This document shows positions 50,974-61,970 of a stretch of 64,000 nucleotides of DNA, piece after piece. The stretch is from Flectonema sp. DT1601 (Eukaryota; Euglenozoa; Diplonemea; Diplonemida; Diplonemidae): contig OZ025800.1 in the NCBI GenBank assembly GCA_964019425.1, positions 1,207,001 to 1,271,000 on the forward strand. The letters are read 5' to 3'. The first letter of the stretch is position 1. Each line of letters starts with the position of its first letter. The notes under the pieces are model-generated. The model was not told the origin of the DNA and made no database searches. It saw only the letters and a list, made by a program, of their open reading frames with translations. Both the position numbers and the translations under genes were made by a program.

Positions 50974-51450
50974 TAGAAATCATAAATGTTGTTTTTAGTG
51001 TGTGTGTGTTGTTCCCTTTGTGTTATTTGAAGAAATTTAATTTATATTTTATTTGATGGTGTTTTCAGAAAAGAAGTTCACACACTCTTAATAAGTGTTT
51101 GTTTTAATTAAAATTGAATGTTTAATTACATTGCAATATTCTTATTCCCTTTATTGGGTCATATTCTCATCAGATTCCCAACCCTGTTTGGTATTTCCCA
51201 CCCGCCTTTTCCCCCGCCAGTGTCTGGTCGAATCGAAACAGGCCTGACCCAACCCCTGTGCACGCGGAAGTAATCTGCACCCATCTACAGTGTAGATACT
51301 TCTTTTAGTTGATCTCAGCTTGTTTGGGTAATGCCTTATTCTCTTGTCATATTTCCTTCTCAGGTGCAAGCAGTGATGGAATACGAAGCGCAGAAATCTT
51401 TTTATTGAGCCTGATTAAGTATCTTATTACTCCCTCAAAGTAATTACTGA
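50974..51450. other. Intergenic
   Basis: No gene seen. TTCCTTCTCAG ends at 51363 and is followed by a ten-codon frame (ATG at 51377), perhaps a first exon of the next gene. Confidence 0.4.
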
Positions 51451-51659
51451 AACAAGGAACTCCCCGGGGACCAAGGCAGCTCCAGCTTCACAAGAAGTGA
51501 ATCGAAACGTCTCCTGTCAGAGAGCACTAATGACTCACCCACTCTAAGATCGGAACCAGACAAAAGGTCGATCAAAAGAGACAAGAGTCACATCTCTGAA
51601 GATAGCGACATCGAACGATGTAGCAGATACTTCAAACGAACCCTCATCACCGCAACATA
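51451..51659 (+). pseudogene. Duplicate copy of the Ser/Lys-rich exon of the next gene
   Basis: The open stretch contains SKRLLSESTNDSPTLRSEP then KRSIKRDKSHISEDSD. The next gene has SKRHLSESSNDKPNLRSKP then RVTKRGKSHVSEENN at 51904-52012. The order and spacing are the same, with many silent and amino-acid changes. It could be an upstream exon of the same gene or a leftover duplication. It ends in a stop without a link to the large beta-rich domain. Confidence 0.55.
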
Positions 51660-51867
51660 AAGATTCAAAGGAAAATTCCAATCTGAGGTTGCTTCATTTT
51701 CATCTACCTTAGGAATACCTCCTTAGTCTTCGTTGTTTAGGCTTATGGAGTTTTGGTGGTGGAAGTGTAGTTGAATAGTACAGGTTCCAGTGTAGGAATA
51801 GAAAAATAAAAGTGAATTTGTTTACTTTCAGAGAGCTACTGCTCACCCATCCTCAGTCTCCATATAA

Positions 51868-53666
51868 GAGGCTGTCCTAACCCACGACACCACTTGGAGT
51901 AAATCAAAAAGACACCTTTCAGAAAGCAGCAACGATAAACCAAATCTAAGGTCTAAACCAACTGGTAGAGTTACTAAGAGAGGTAAAAGCCATGTGTCTG
52001 AGGAAAATAACACTGACAGTGACACCGATGATGATACAGAGGATACTGTTGAAATTACAGCGACTGACCCCCCCTCGAGTCCTGAGAAGTCGACACTCTG
52101 GGCGTTTAGATTTAGAATTCGAACGAATCTCGGATGTAGTAGAATAAGTGGAACAGCTCCAAGTGGGTTTGATTGTGTTATAAGAATTACGCTATTGAAG
52201 ACGGGACAGAATACTATTTACACGGACCTTATTACACCAGTTAGAGTCATTGGTAGTACTATCAGAATAAAGTCTGCCTCAGCACCTGTCGATGGTATTG
52301 TATCTGCGGGGATTAGAGATGGTGTTCAATTAACTCTCTTACCAGGAATATCAAGTGGAGCTGGATCACCATTTATGATTGATGAGTACCACACGGGTGA
52401 TATTTTCGCTCTTGTAGCCTCACCCTTACCTCTCAACAATGGAATTGCAAACCGCGATGGAACTCGTGCTGACCCTCCGCTAAATGGAGATCACTTGTCT
52501 CCTGTTTATCATTCTCCTGGTAGGATACTTGACTCGGAGTTGGGGACTACTTGGGGGGTTAAAATATATTTAAAACCAACCCTGCCGTGTAATAATTGCG
52601 AATTTACATTTCACAGTACTGACCCGACTCTGCGACAACAGAAAACGGACTCGTGACGGTTTCGGTATTTGATCAAACGGATGGAGTGTTTTGTACTCCA
52701 AGTCAGATTGATATAGGAGCGATTCCTTACTCTTCGACTGATGTTATAACTTCGACATTTACCGTCACTGTTGCTGCAGGTGATATCGCAGGAAGACTTT
52801 CATCTGGCTGGCCGAGGTGGTGGGTCTTTGTAAACCCGCTGACTGCACTATCAAAAATAGACTTCAGTGGACCAGTTTCCTCAGACATCACTTTACACTC
52901 AACTAGTCAATCTGATACTTCGATTATTGCTGTCAAGATGAAAGATTCATCTGGTGCGGTGTTCTCAGATTTGTATTTGAAGCGCGCTGCGGTGACTGTG
53001 ACACTTCCTGGTCAGATTGATATCTCTTTTGCGACTACTGGGATCAAATATTCCGAAACTGAAATAGGTTCCATTCCAGTTGGAGAAGTTCCTTACAAAT
53101 GCACTGCCAGGTTTGCTTTAGAATTAAAGACAGGAGTCATCACTCCAAGAGTATTAACACTCGGTGGAGTGACAGGTGCGAACAGTCTTTGTCAGAACAG
53201 TGAGGGATGTCAGTATTGGAAGGGACAACCAGGGACTGATATCTCATTTATTGCTGTAGTCAATTCAAAGACATCGAATGGTGGTGTTGGTGTTCCTTTA
53301 GAAGGCTATCGAGGAAATGTTACAGTCAGAACCGAAGTTGGAGAAGTCACGTGGTCTAATTGTGACGGAACTATCTGTACAACTGATTCACTTCAAATAA
53401 GCCCTTCAGAGATTTACCGCGACGTGACTGCTGAGGATGAACAAGTCTACACCTTTGGAGGAACTCCTGCTGTCTTTGAAAAAGATCAACATCCGTCATC
53501 TCCTTATTTAAAAATAACTTTAAAATCAACAACGTCACCAGTTCGAGATTCCCTTTTGTACATCTGCCTCACAGACAGCAGTAACGGAGTTGAGCAAATT
53601 GACACTTCTGTTGCCTGTTATTTCAATAAACTACGAAGCGGTTCAACAAGAAGCAATGATTATTAA
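51868..53666 (+). CDS. Beta-rich hypothetical protein, broken by one frameshift
   Basis: The first frame runs 51868-52656; the second is open from 52623 and ends at 53666. Near 52622-52626 (GACCCGAC) the first frame becomes an unlikely QQKTDS tail and stops. The second frame reads naturally through ATTENGLVTVSVFDQ, so one lost base in the CCC run, or a -1 frameshift, joins them. The protein starts with a Ser/Lys region and an acidic SDTDDDTEDTVE stretch. Over 500 residues follow, rich in Val, Thr, Ser and Gly, with Cys in pairs (NCDGTIC, PCNNC), like extracellular beta-sandwich proteins. No signal peptide is visible; the true 5' exon is not found. Function unknown. Confidence 0.5.
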
Positions 53667-54352
53667 TTTGGTGATTTGGTATACTTCAGATGTCTTTTTT
53701 TTATTTGTCAAAAACAGGTCGTAGAAAATATTAAAAAATCTGATTCAAAATTTTGATACTCAAAAACTGCCCACTCAGAAGTGACATTGTTTCCTTACAA
53801 CTCATTAATAAAGTCAGAGAAGATGTTTTTTTGTGAGAGGATGAGGTCTTATGTTATTACTTTGCAAGTGTGTTGTGTGTTGGGAGATTTCACCAGACTA
53901 AACAATATAATCAAAAGAGGGAACGATTGACAGGCGCTGTGACTAAAAGTCCAGATGTCTGTAAAAACATCTGACGAAGTGCAGGGGAAGCAACATCAGC
54001 ACAGACCTAGAGTTATCGCATGTGGGAAGTGGCTACACATTTGCTCCGGCGGTGCATACAGCTGTACTTTGGGCTGAGTGATAGGTTTTTAAAGGTAAAT
54101 TAAAAGTCACCCCCATGCATATGTTACCATTCAGAAACACAAGAAATACGGAACTCGCTAAGTATCCGTTGTGATGAAACTTGATCTAGACATCCTCACG
54201 TCTCGTATCTTAGCCTCACCACTTGTAACCCTGGAAAGCGTGACCCCGAAAGCGTGATACGTAATCCCAGAAAGCGTGACCCTCAGATTTACACTGCTTC
54301 TTACCCAATAGACTATGCACAGGTCAATAGATGTGTTTATTTGTCTGTTAGA
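53667..54352. other. Intergenic
   Basis: Contains a small inverted repeat CAGATGT/ACATCTG (53952-53973) and a short triplicate of GAAAGCGTGA (54234-54285). No gene seen. Confidence 0.45.
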
Positions 54353-54430
54353 ACAAGAAAGAACTCACCGCAGAACAGAAAGGACTTAAAGCTTTAGCGA
54401 TCTCGAATAAGTTGGATGTTGTTAGTTAGA
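54353..54430 (+). pseudogene. Fragment of a Crinkler/RHS-type header exon
   Basis: The frame reads NKKELTAEQKGLKALAISNK, then LDVV and a stop. It matches KGKNLSEEQKGIKALAEMN in the header exon at 61971, at protein and DNA level. It lies 160 bases upstream of another family gene. A decayed extra header copy is the simplest reading. Confidence 0.6.
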
Positions 54431-54560
54431 TATGAATATCATTTCCCTCACAGATAATCAGTCCATTATGGGACACTGCCCTAAAAAAAGCTTATGTGTG
54501 GTATTAGTGTATTTCTTCAGCCGTGTAATTTCTCAACCAAATATCACAATCTATTTTCCC

Positions 54561-54564
54561 ACAG
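54561..54564 (+). promoter_or_regulatory. Conserved acceptor-like site of the header family
   Basis: TTTTCCCACAG|GATATAACC, 25 bases before the ATG at 54590, closely resembles CTACCCCACAG|GATACCCC, 48 bases before the ATG at 61971. The shared upstream sequence suggests the duplicated cassette includes its own acceptor. Confidence 0.5.
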
Positions 54565-54589
54565 GATATAACCTCTAGCACAAAACAAA

Positions 54590-56894
54590 ATGTCCACCTC
54601 AACTCAAGGTGTTCAGCCTGCTGAGTATGCAAGACTCTTGGGCGTGAACACAATAGCGATTGCTGTAACTAACGAAGAACTCGACAAACTCGGCAACATT
54701 GCTGTAAAGCCGGAAGAAGCCTTAACGGGTGATGAGATAACCTTCAGGAACAAATGCCTTTTCCGTTCTGAAACTCTCAAACGTCATAGCGAGAAACTCG
54801 AGAACACATTAGTGGAACAGCAGGAGGAAAGAAACAAGCTGCTTGACTTGTTGAATACTTCTAAGGTATACCTTTTACTTTTTGTTTGTAACGCATTTCG
54901 GTAAACCTGTCTGAACGGGTCCGACCTTTTTTTGTGTTGGTCACAGTACAGCCCTTCGGATTGATTATTGAAATTACTTGTTCACCAAAAGAAAAACAAT
55001 CACACAGACGCCTGATGTTGTACCATACACAGTAGAGAAGGTAGAGAAGCTTTTGGACCCTTCAAAAATAAAGATGGAGACTGTTGTTGCAAATGAGCCA
55101 CTCCTTGATAGGGAAAATGCACGCAAGGCACTTGATGTGGTGTTGCATCAAAAACGTATAAATGATAGGTGGCATGTCATCACAACTGTAGGAATTCCAG
55201 GCTCAGGGAAGACCTTCCTGCTACGTAAAGGGATTATGAATGAATGGTATCCTGATCGAAGTATTATGATGACCTTTTATGAGCATGCACAGATTATCGA
55301 TGATGGAAAGATGGATCCGCTTGTTGCCTTTGCTCGTCAGCTTGTCCAATTAAACAGCTTCAGAAGAGACGTTGATTTCAACCGCATTGTAGACTTCCAT
55401 GGAGTGATCACAGCCTTTCGACAGAAGCTTGGCCTATCTGATGAGATCCCTTTGATTGTCTGTATTGATGAACTTATTAAATTGCGTGAACATCACATTA
55501 TGCTCTTGCGAATGGAAGGTGTGGATGAGCAAAGGTTGAAACCCCAAGCCACAGATCGATGCAAAGATCTGAGAACTGCCCTGATGGCCTATCAGGACAG
55601 ATGCACCAATAACAAGTTACCCGAGATACGATTTGTCTGGACGTCACACACCGAGTTGTTTGATAACGAAATGACCGCGTCTGTAGGTAGTCGTCGTCAG
55701 ATCGTTCACATACCATTAACAAACCTAACTCATGAAAATGCCCTGAATCTATTGAGACTTGACGAACTTAAAGGGGCAGGGGATCTGGTAACTGAGTGGT
55801 CATTGAATATGTGTGCTGGTAATCCCCGTGCGATTGTGAGTCTCCCCGAAGTGATTAATGACGCAAAGTGTTTTGGTACAGCTGGTCTTGCTTCACGCAT
55901 AGCTAGTGGAATTTATAGAGCATGCATGTTTCAAACGCTTCACATTTCATTTGTTGAGGACCACCTCGCTGCAGTTCTCACAAAGTCACTCAACAGTGCC
56001 ACAGAGGATGCATTAAGAATTAGGGGTGCTCTCCACAAACTCTCCAATGGTGTTGAATGCTTAATTCCAAGTTTGGTTTGGGCATGGGCAAATGAAAAGC
56101 ACACAAAGATGGTTGGGGAGTGGCTGGTTGGGGAGTGGTTGATTGAATATTTCGGCAGTGATGCAAACATGAACCCCAAAACATTTGAAGAGACAACACT
56201 CTACTTTGAAGGGCTTCTGAACCAAGCATACAGACAGCTGAAGAAAACACCATTTCTGAGTGAATATTTTGATGGGGCTGACCATATCCAGGAAAACATA
56301 AAAGAATTGATTGTTCACCCCAGGAAAGTGTTAAGAGCGGAAGAACCTTCATCCCTTAGCAGCTTGGGATCTGAAGAGCTTTACAATAAGCTCCAATCTG
56401 GACAAGCTGTGTACTCGAAAAATGTTGTCGGAGAGGGTGGTGACATTCTGATCCCTTTGATGCTCTCTGAAGGAAAGAAAAAGGCAACGCTCTACCTATT
56501 CTGTGCCCAGTGCAAACTAGCAAAGAGAGTCGATAACCTCCAAGAAGTAGAAACGAAGGCTGTGGAAATTCCAGCTGTCCAGGAACTCCAGGCTTGGGCG
56601 AATAAACAGAAGAAACCACTTGATGTACATGGTCTTTATTTCACCACACACACACCCAAGCTTCAAACTGCAAAGCGGAAGGGTGTTTGGTTCACAAAGA
56701 ATTCTATGGAGAAGTGGCTGAGCAGACTTGGTTTGCCAAGAGTCAATTACCACCATGCAAGAACCTCGACATCTGGTAGCTCCGCATTACTCAGACACCG
56801 GGCGATGAGCTGGTCTACACAACAAAGACCCCATCTACCCACAGCTAGATGCAATGCCCCAAACCTTTTACGGCGAATCTGTAGATTTTTGTAG
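54590..56894 (+). CDS. Crinkler/RHS-like P-loop NTPase with restriction-endonuclease-type domain
   Basis: Exons 54590-54865 and 55008-56894 (donor AAG|GTATAC, acceptor CACACAG, phase 0) give 720 residues. Residues 1-92 are the coiled-coil header (AEYARLLGVNTIAIAVTNEE near the start). The NTPase has Walker A GIPGSGKTFLLRKG (about 154), Walker B PLIVCIDEL (about 242) and a sensor-like RFVWTSHTE. Near 567-595, VVGEGGDILIPL followed by LYLFCAQCKL fits the E/D and Q-x-K pattern of restriction-endonuclease-fold nucleases. This NTPase plus nuclease order defines the Crinkler effectors and trypanosome retrotransposon-hot-spot (RHS) proteins, which have been linked to transposon origins and nuclear action. 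The last 50 residues look less natural and may follow a frameshift. Whether it acts on self, prey or mobile DNA is unknown. Confidence 0.75.
54866..55007 (+). repeat. Conserved family intron, copy in the NTPase gene
   Basis: Begins GTATACCTTTTACTTTTTG and contains CTGTCTGAACGGGTCCGACC and a TTTTTTTGTGTTGGTCAC box. The same order of blocks is found in the intron at 62214-62467; the beginning is also found at 49010. Such similarity in introns is unusual unless they were copied recently or carry a function. Confidence 0.8.
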
Positions 56895-57289
56895 AACTTT
56901 GATTTCTTATATTTCTATGGTGGCTTCAGTTACACCTTGAGAAAGAAAAAAAGAACCTTCTGGTACAATGCTGAGTCATCGTCCATTGCCTTCTCGTCCC
57001 ATGAGTTCTTTTAAGATGCTTTAATCCGCCGTTCTCCAATAGATTTAAGAAAGGTCCCTCAATTTCTTTTCAAGGGAAAACGCGTGTCTACTACTGCGTT
57101 CCATAGGCTAATCGAGCTGGTATTCGCTATGTAGGTTTACTGTTCCTTGATAGAAGAAATTCCCAAAAGTCCTTCAAAGTTTGTTTTAAAAAAACCAAAA
57201 ACTAGTTGAAACAATAAAAGAAGAAGAAGACGAATAGGAAGAATGAACGTGTGAAGGAAAAAAAATAAATAAATAGAAGAAGGAGCAAG

Positions 57290-57368
57290 ACTCGCTTCGC
57301 TCGTGCAAAGTTATTTATTTTGTGTTATTTTGAATTTAGTTTGTTTTTCCTTTGCTTAAGTATGCTAA
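57290..57368 (+). repeat. GCTTCGCTCG dispersed repeat, copy 1
   Basis: Begins GACTCGCTTCGCTCGTGCAA, then AGTTATTTATTTT, and ends TTTTTCCTTTGCTTAAG, then TATGC. Three further copies are at 57819, 63526 and 63720, all in the same direction. Confidence 0.75.
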
Positions 57369-57786
57369 AATCCAAGGTCCGGCGCAGTTATGACATTAAG
57401 CTGACTGTCATCTTACCTGATCCTTTTGGTTTTCATTTCTTGCTGAGTGATATGGCTATGTGCTGCCCAAATCTTTTGTGGTACGTTTCTAAAGCTTTTC
57501 GGTAAGCCCACAGTACAATTATAATGCTTTGGGCAACTGGGGGTGAACGATCCTGTTCCGGGGTTTTCTATTTTCTTTCGTGGAGTGTGGGCATATGGCA
57601 CATGTGGTCGTATTATAAAGAAAGATGTATATGAAAGAAAGAAGATTTTTTATTTTTTTCACCTTCAAATCATTTCTCTTTTATTTTCTTTAGTTGTTTA
57701 CAACCTGTTAGCCTCTGGGCAAGGTGGAGGCTGGAAGTCGAGCACTTCCATCCAATACTATGAAACTACAATCAAATGTAAAAAAA

Positions 57787-57970
57787 CCCGCAAACCCGCA
57801 CTAGAGATACCCATCAGGCTCGCTTCGCTTGCGCAAAGTTATTTATTTTTTCTGAATTAAGCTTGTTTTTCCTTTGCCTAAGCATGCAAAACTTAAAACG
57901 ATGGCTAGGTAATAGTGAGTACGTCGCTTATTTCAAGTTGCCCATTTTTATCTTTCTGACAACCAAGTGA
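57787..57970 (+). repeat. Direct repeat, left copy of the bracketing pair
   Basis: Starts CCCGCAAACCCGCACTAGAG, runs through GGCTCGCTTCGCTTGCGC and GATGGCTAGG, and ends near ACAACCAAGT. It matches 63689-63893 over nearly all its length, in the same orientation. Confidence 0.8.
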
Positions 57971-58081
57971 GTTTTTATTCCCTGTCAGGCTTTTTGGCCT
58001 CTTTTGGGGCATCCTTTCTGTTGTTCTATCTCTCAGTTAAAATTATTTTTTTGTTTCATTCAGCTTTTTCTTAGCAAACGC

Positions 58082-58648
58082 AAACTGAACTTAAAAACAA
58101 ATAATCTTCTGCCAAAGCGGATGGAACGCATCTTTACAATCAAGAGAACTACCAACTGGGTCAAGTGGTTACCCACATTGATCTCTCAGTACAACAGAAC
58201 CCCTCACCGTACTCTACACGAGCAAGCTCCAGATGATATTACAAACGATTCAACAGAGGTCATGGTAGACAACATTGAAAAGTCGCAACCTGCTCCATCT
58301 AGCGGGTTTGTTGTGGGAGACGATGTAAGAAGAAGATTGAAAAAGACGATATTCGACAAGGGAACAAAGCAGGTATGGACGAAGACGATTTACAAGATCA
58401 ACCACCTTAATGATGTCACAGCTAGACTCAATGATGGTTCAAGGGTTCGGTTCGATGACCTGCTTCCAATTGAGAAGGTTCGCAAACGGAGTGAGGATGC
58501 TGTTGTTGAAGAACCATCCCGAAGATCTGTTGAGACAAGGCACAAAACAGACAGAAAGATAAAGAAAGATATCCCCAAGAAATATCTGGATCTGATCAAC
58601 CAACCACTGGATAAGATTGGTAGACGCCAGAGAGCCAAAAGGTTTTGA
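58082..58648 (+). pseudogene. Polinton/Maverick-type integrase, C-terminal part
   Basis: About 188 residues. WVKWLPTLISQYNRTPHRTL is the end of a retroviral-like (rve) integrase core. GFVVGDDVRRRLKKTIFDKG, followed by VWTKTIYKINHL and a DLLPI end, is the SH3-like C-terminal domain found in Polinton integrases and related Ty3/gypsy elements. The catalytic D,D-35-E core is missing: sequence upstream of about 58100 is unrelated, so the gene is 5' truncated, most likely at the junction with the left direct repeat. The C-terminus is Lys/Arg-rich. A broken polymerase B follows 400 bases later, which makes a Polinton more likely than a gypsy element. Confidence 0.7.
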
Positions 58649-58711
58649 ACACATCTCATGCTTATGTATATAAGAACAAAACATATCACATCCAAACATA
58701 CCAAACTAAAC

Positions 58712-58942
58712 ATGCCCCACTTTAGAACTTCTGAGTACTACAAGGATCTTATTCACAAACAGATGGTCGACGATGGATGCTACCCATCCCAGACGAAAGC
58801 ATACAACGCATACAGAACGTGGAAGTACCGCCATTCAGTTCGTGGGGATGTTGAATGCGAATCATGCAGGACTATGTATAACCCCGATTCCCACGAAGCC
58901 CATTTAGAAAGTCCCACTCATATCTTACGAGCCAAAGAATGA
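58712..58942 (+). CDS. Small C2H2-like zinc-finger protein of the mobile element
   Basis: 76 residues from the ATG at 58712. The C-terminus has CESCRTMYNPDSHEAHLESP then TH: Cys-x2-Cys and two spaced His, a plausible C2H2 zinc finger. The N-terminus is basic with many Tyr. Position between integrase and polymerase suggests it belongs to the element. No established family. Confidence 0.5.
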   Translation: MPHFRTSEYYKDLIHKQMVDDGCYPSQTKAYNAYRTWKYRHSVRGDVECESCRTMYNPDSHEAHLESPTHILRAKE

Positions 58943-59052
58943 ACCATTTGTCACAGGTATACATATTTTTTCCCTTCTCGGTTTTTATTTTTCCCTTGAC
59001 TATATAGACTGTGTACATATACTCATATTACAAAACCAATAAACATTTCATA

Positions 59053-61798
59053 ATGTCTAACAAACTTTACAAATACGGCAAGGTACCCACAGCAACCACT
59101 CTGGATGGTTGGGAGAAGCTCATAAAACACGAAATAAAAGCAACTAAGTTGCCCAGAAGTAAAACTCAAACCTACAGGAAGTACTACAATATCAGAGGTA
59201 TCCTGATCAAGGGTATCAAAGATAATTTTGGTTCTGAGGTTGCTGAGGACTTAAAGGCATCTCTCGATTATTCATGGAAGAATTCGAACAAAGTGTTGGA
59301 TCCAGCATCAGTCAGAAGGCAAAAGCAAGACAAAGCAGACTTCGATGATGAGAAGCATGGGTTCCACTCGAAAAGGCGATTCAAAAAGACCAAAAGAGTC
59401 TACAAGGCCAACGACATCATAAGCTTCGAGTTCGATGAACAGACCAAGGATCTCGATGGTGACGATCTACGTAACTTGATTGTGCGTAACCTTAAGAGGA
59501 GTGTATCACCAGATATTACGGCCTTGCTCAACAAAGGCCTCGGTGTGAAGCTCAAGCTGTTCTATAGGTATGAAGTTTCGAGAGAGGGAGATGACGGAGA
59601 AAATCCATTCGAAGCAATCCACTCCTCCAACCATACAGTTACAAACATTGACAGCTTGAATTTCGGAGAAATCTTTGCAACTGACTTTGATAAGATCTTA
59701 GAGGCTGAGTTGAAAGGTCGAACCTAACCTTCCAGTACTTCAAGGGGATCCAAGCTGTGTTGTATCACACCAAACCTGTTAGGGGATCTGGATATGTTCA
59801 GTTACCAGACAGGATATCAAATAAGAAGTCCATCATCAATGTCAACAATGATAAGGATGCAGTGTGGGAGGATAGGTGCTTTGAGTTGGCTGTTATGTCT
59901 TCTGAGTTTAAATTTGAAAAAAATGCTGACCGCCTCTCAAAGTATAAGAAGACTAAAAGCCGGTACAACTTCTCTGGTTTGGAGTTCCCTGTCAAGGTTA
60001 GCGGTATCAGCAGGTTTGTCAAGCAGAACAATGTGTTCATCAACCTCTTCACGCTGGATGAGAAGCACAATGTCTTACCATATGGACAGTTTGGTGATGC
60101 CACCTGTGAGGATTGGATCAATCTTCTGTTCTTCGAGGATCATTACATGTGGATCAAGTCGCTAAGTCGCCTAATGGGATGTGATTCAAAGCATGGTGTC
60201 CACTGCCCTAGATGTCTGCACTCATTCAAAAAAGAAACAACCATGTTGGAACACTTCAACAATTGCAAAAACAACGAGGCATCCCGTGTAACCATGCCAA
60301 AAGAGGGTAGCAAGATAAAGTTCACCAACTACAGCAACACCGTTAAGAAGCCCTTCGTGATGATCGCAGACTTTGAAAGCATGATTGAAGGAGGACGTCA
60401 CCTAGCATCTTCATATAGGATCCATCTCGATGTCTCTCCAGAGCTGAACTGGAAGTATGGGACTGACTACATGTATACCTACGATCCAGCCATCGATGAG
60501 AAGTTATCTACCGAAGACTTTGAAAAGAAGAAACTCAACTCGTTCTACAACGATCTAAAGGAAATTATGGGCAATGTCAATAAGTTTGTTGGCTGGAAGA
60601 AGAGAATGTTTACAGATGTCAGCAAGATGATCATTACAAAGGCTCAGGTTAGAGAATATGAACTGTTTACTCACTGTTGCTATTGCAAAGAATCCTTCAA
60701 CAGTAGCGACAAGGTAAAGGTCCATGATCACTGCCGTCTAGTAAGTATAGAGGTGCTTCATGTAGTGGTTGTAACATCAACGTTAGGGACAAGCAACTGT
60801 ATGGTGATGTACCGCTCTACTTCCACAATGCGAGGGGTTATGACAACAATCACATCTGGAGGATGCTCGGTGACTCTGATCTACCGCTTACCTACGAGAC
60901 AACTTGTAAGGATGGTAAGAAGTACACCCGCAACAACCTCGATGCCATCAAGAACAACAGCGAGACAACGATGCTCATATCATTCAAGTTCAAACGTGGT
61001 GAGTACATGGATCGCATCAAGGTATGCGTAAAGGATAGTCTTCAGCTGATTCCATCATCACTTGATACATTGTTGAAGAACCTGCCAAACAACCACAAAC
61101 CTAGGATGACAGCCTTCATGTCTAAGAAGCTTACAGATGCAGGTGCTGAAGTAAACGATGAGAACCTAAACTTACTCCTATCTAAGGGAGCGTTCCCATA
61201 CACATGGTTTAAGAGTCACAAGAGGTTGAGTGCTAAGCAGTTGCCTCGAAAGAAGGAATGGTATGACACACTCAGTGATAAGCACATCAGCAGGGAGACG
61301 TTCACCAAGGCAAAGAAGATATGGAGTATGCTGAAGATGAAGACTTTTAAGGAGTATCATGATCTGTATCTGGCAGGGGATGTGTTGGGACTGGCTGATG
61401 TGATGGACAATTACCGCAACACATTTATAGCCTCTCATAGACTCGATCCAGTCTACTATGTTTCACTGAGCAGTTACAGTTGGGATGCGATGCTCCTGAA
61501 CACCAACGTGCAACTCGACCTGATATCTGACCCTGACATGTATGCATTCTTCGAAGATCAGAAGCGAGGAGGTCTGACGATGGCTGTTCAGAGACATGTA
61601 AAGGCAAACATCCCGAACACTGCGGACTTCGACAAGAACAAGGACCCAAGCTGTCTTTGGTACACAGATGCAAACAACCTGTATGGTTGGGCGATGATGA
61701 AGTCACTACCTTACGCAAACTTCCAGTGGGTGAAGGACACCTCATTTGTAACCCCAGAAGACATAACCAATTTGTCGACTCTGTTTTCTAACTACTAA
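59053..61798 (+). pseudogene. Protein-primed family B DNA polymerase of a Polinton, broken
   Basis: Three overlapping pieces. 59053-59727 has the N-terminal element domain. 59757-61031 has the conserved GSGYVQLPDRISNKKSII, Cys/His motifs CPRCLHSF and CCYCKESF, the exonuclease I motif MIADFESM and VHDHC. 60740-61798 has YRGASCSGCN, KGAFPYTWF, YHDLYLAGDVLGLADVM, DQKRGGLTM and polymerase motif A, WYTDANNLYGWAM. The family copies DNA from a protein primer. Frameshifts lie near 59726 and near 60740 (in the run CTAGTAAG). The third piece stops just after motif A, so motifs B and C are missing. The gene cannot make a working polymerase as it stands. Confidence 0.85.
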
Positions 61799-61920
61799 TA
61801 CAGAGCAGTGCTGTAACAGGCATACATCTCTTTCTACTTCGAGTAGTGCTATAACAGGCATTGCGATTATTTCTACTTTGAGTTATGCTATAACAGGCAC
61901 ATCTCCTTCTACTACCCCAC
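61799..61920 (+). repeat. Three imperfect 40-bp tandem repeats
   Basis: GTAGTGCTATAACAGGCAT-like units, each after TTTCTACTT-like bases, end near 61830, 61862 and 61900. They lie directly after the broken polymerase and run up to the acceptor of the HNH gene. Confidence 0.7.
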
Positions 61921-61970
61921 AGGATACCCCCAAAAAACAACAACAACACCCAAAAGCAAAAACAAAAACC

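Larger units (their letters stand above)
56895..58081. other. Intergenic with dispersed repeats
   Basis: No gene is supported. Copies of a GCTCGCTTCGCTCGCGCAAA repeat lie at 57290 and 57819. Short frames here have no motifs. Confidence 0.5.

Noticed and set aside
57543-57860. 105-codon frame before the integrase fragment
   Set aside because: It overlaps the dispersed GCTTCGCTCG repeat and has no recognisable domain.
60863-61798. Reading the third polymerase piece as a separate complete gene
   Set aside because: It starts inside conserved polymerase sequence (upstream residues in the same frame also match the family) and lacks the catalytic motifs B and C.
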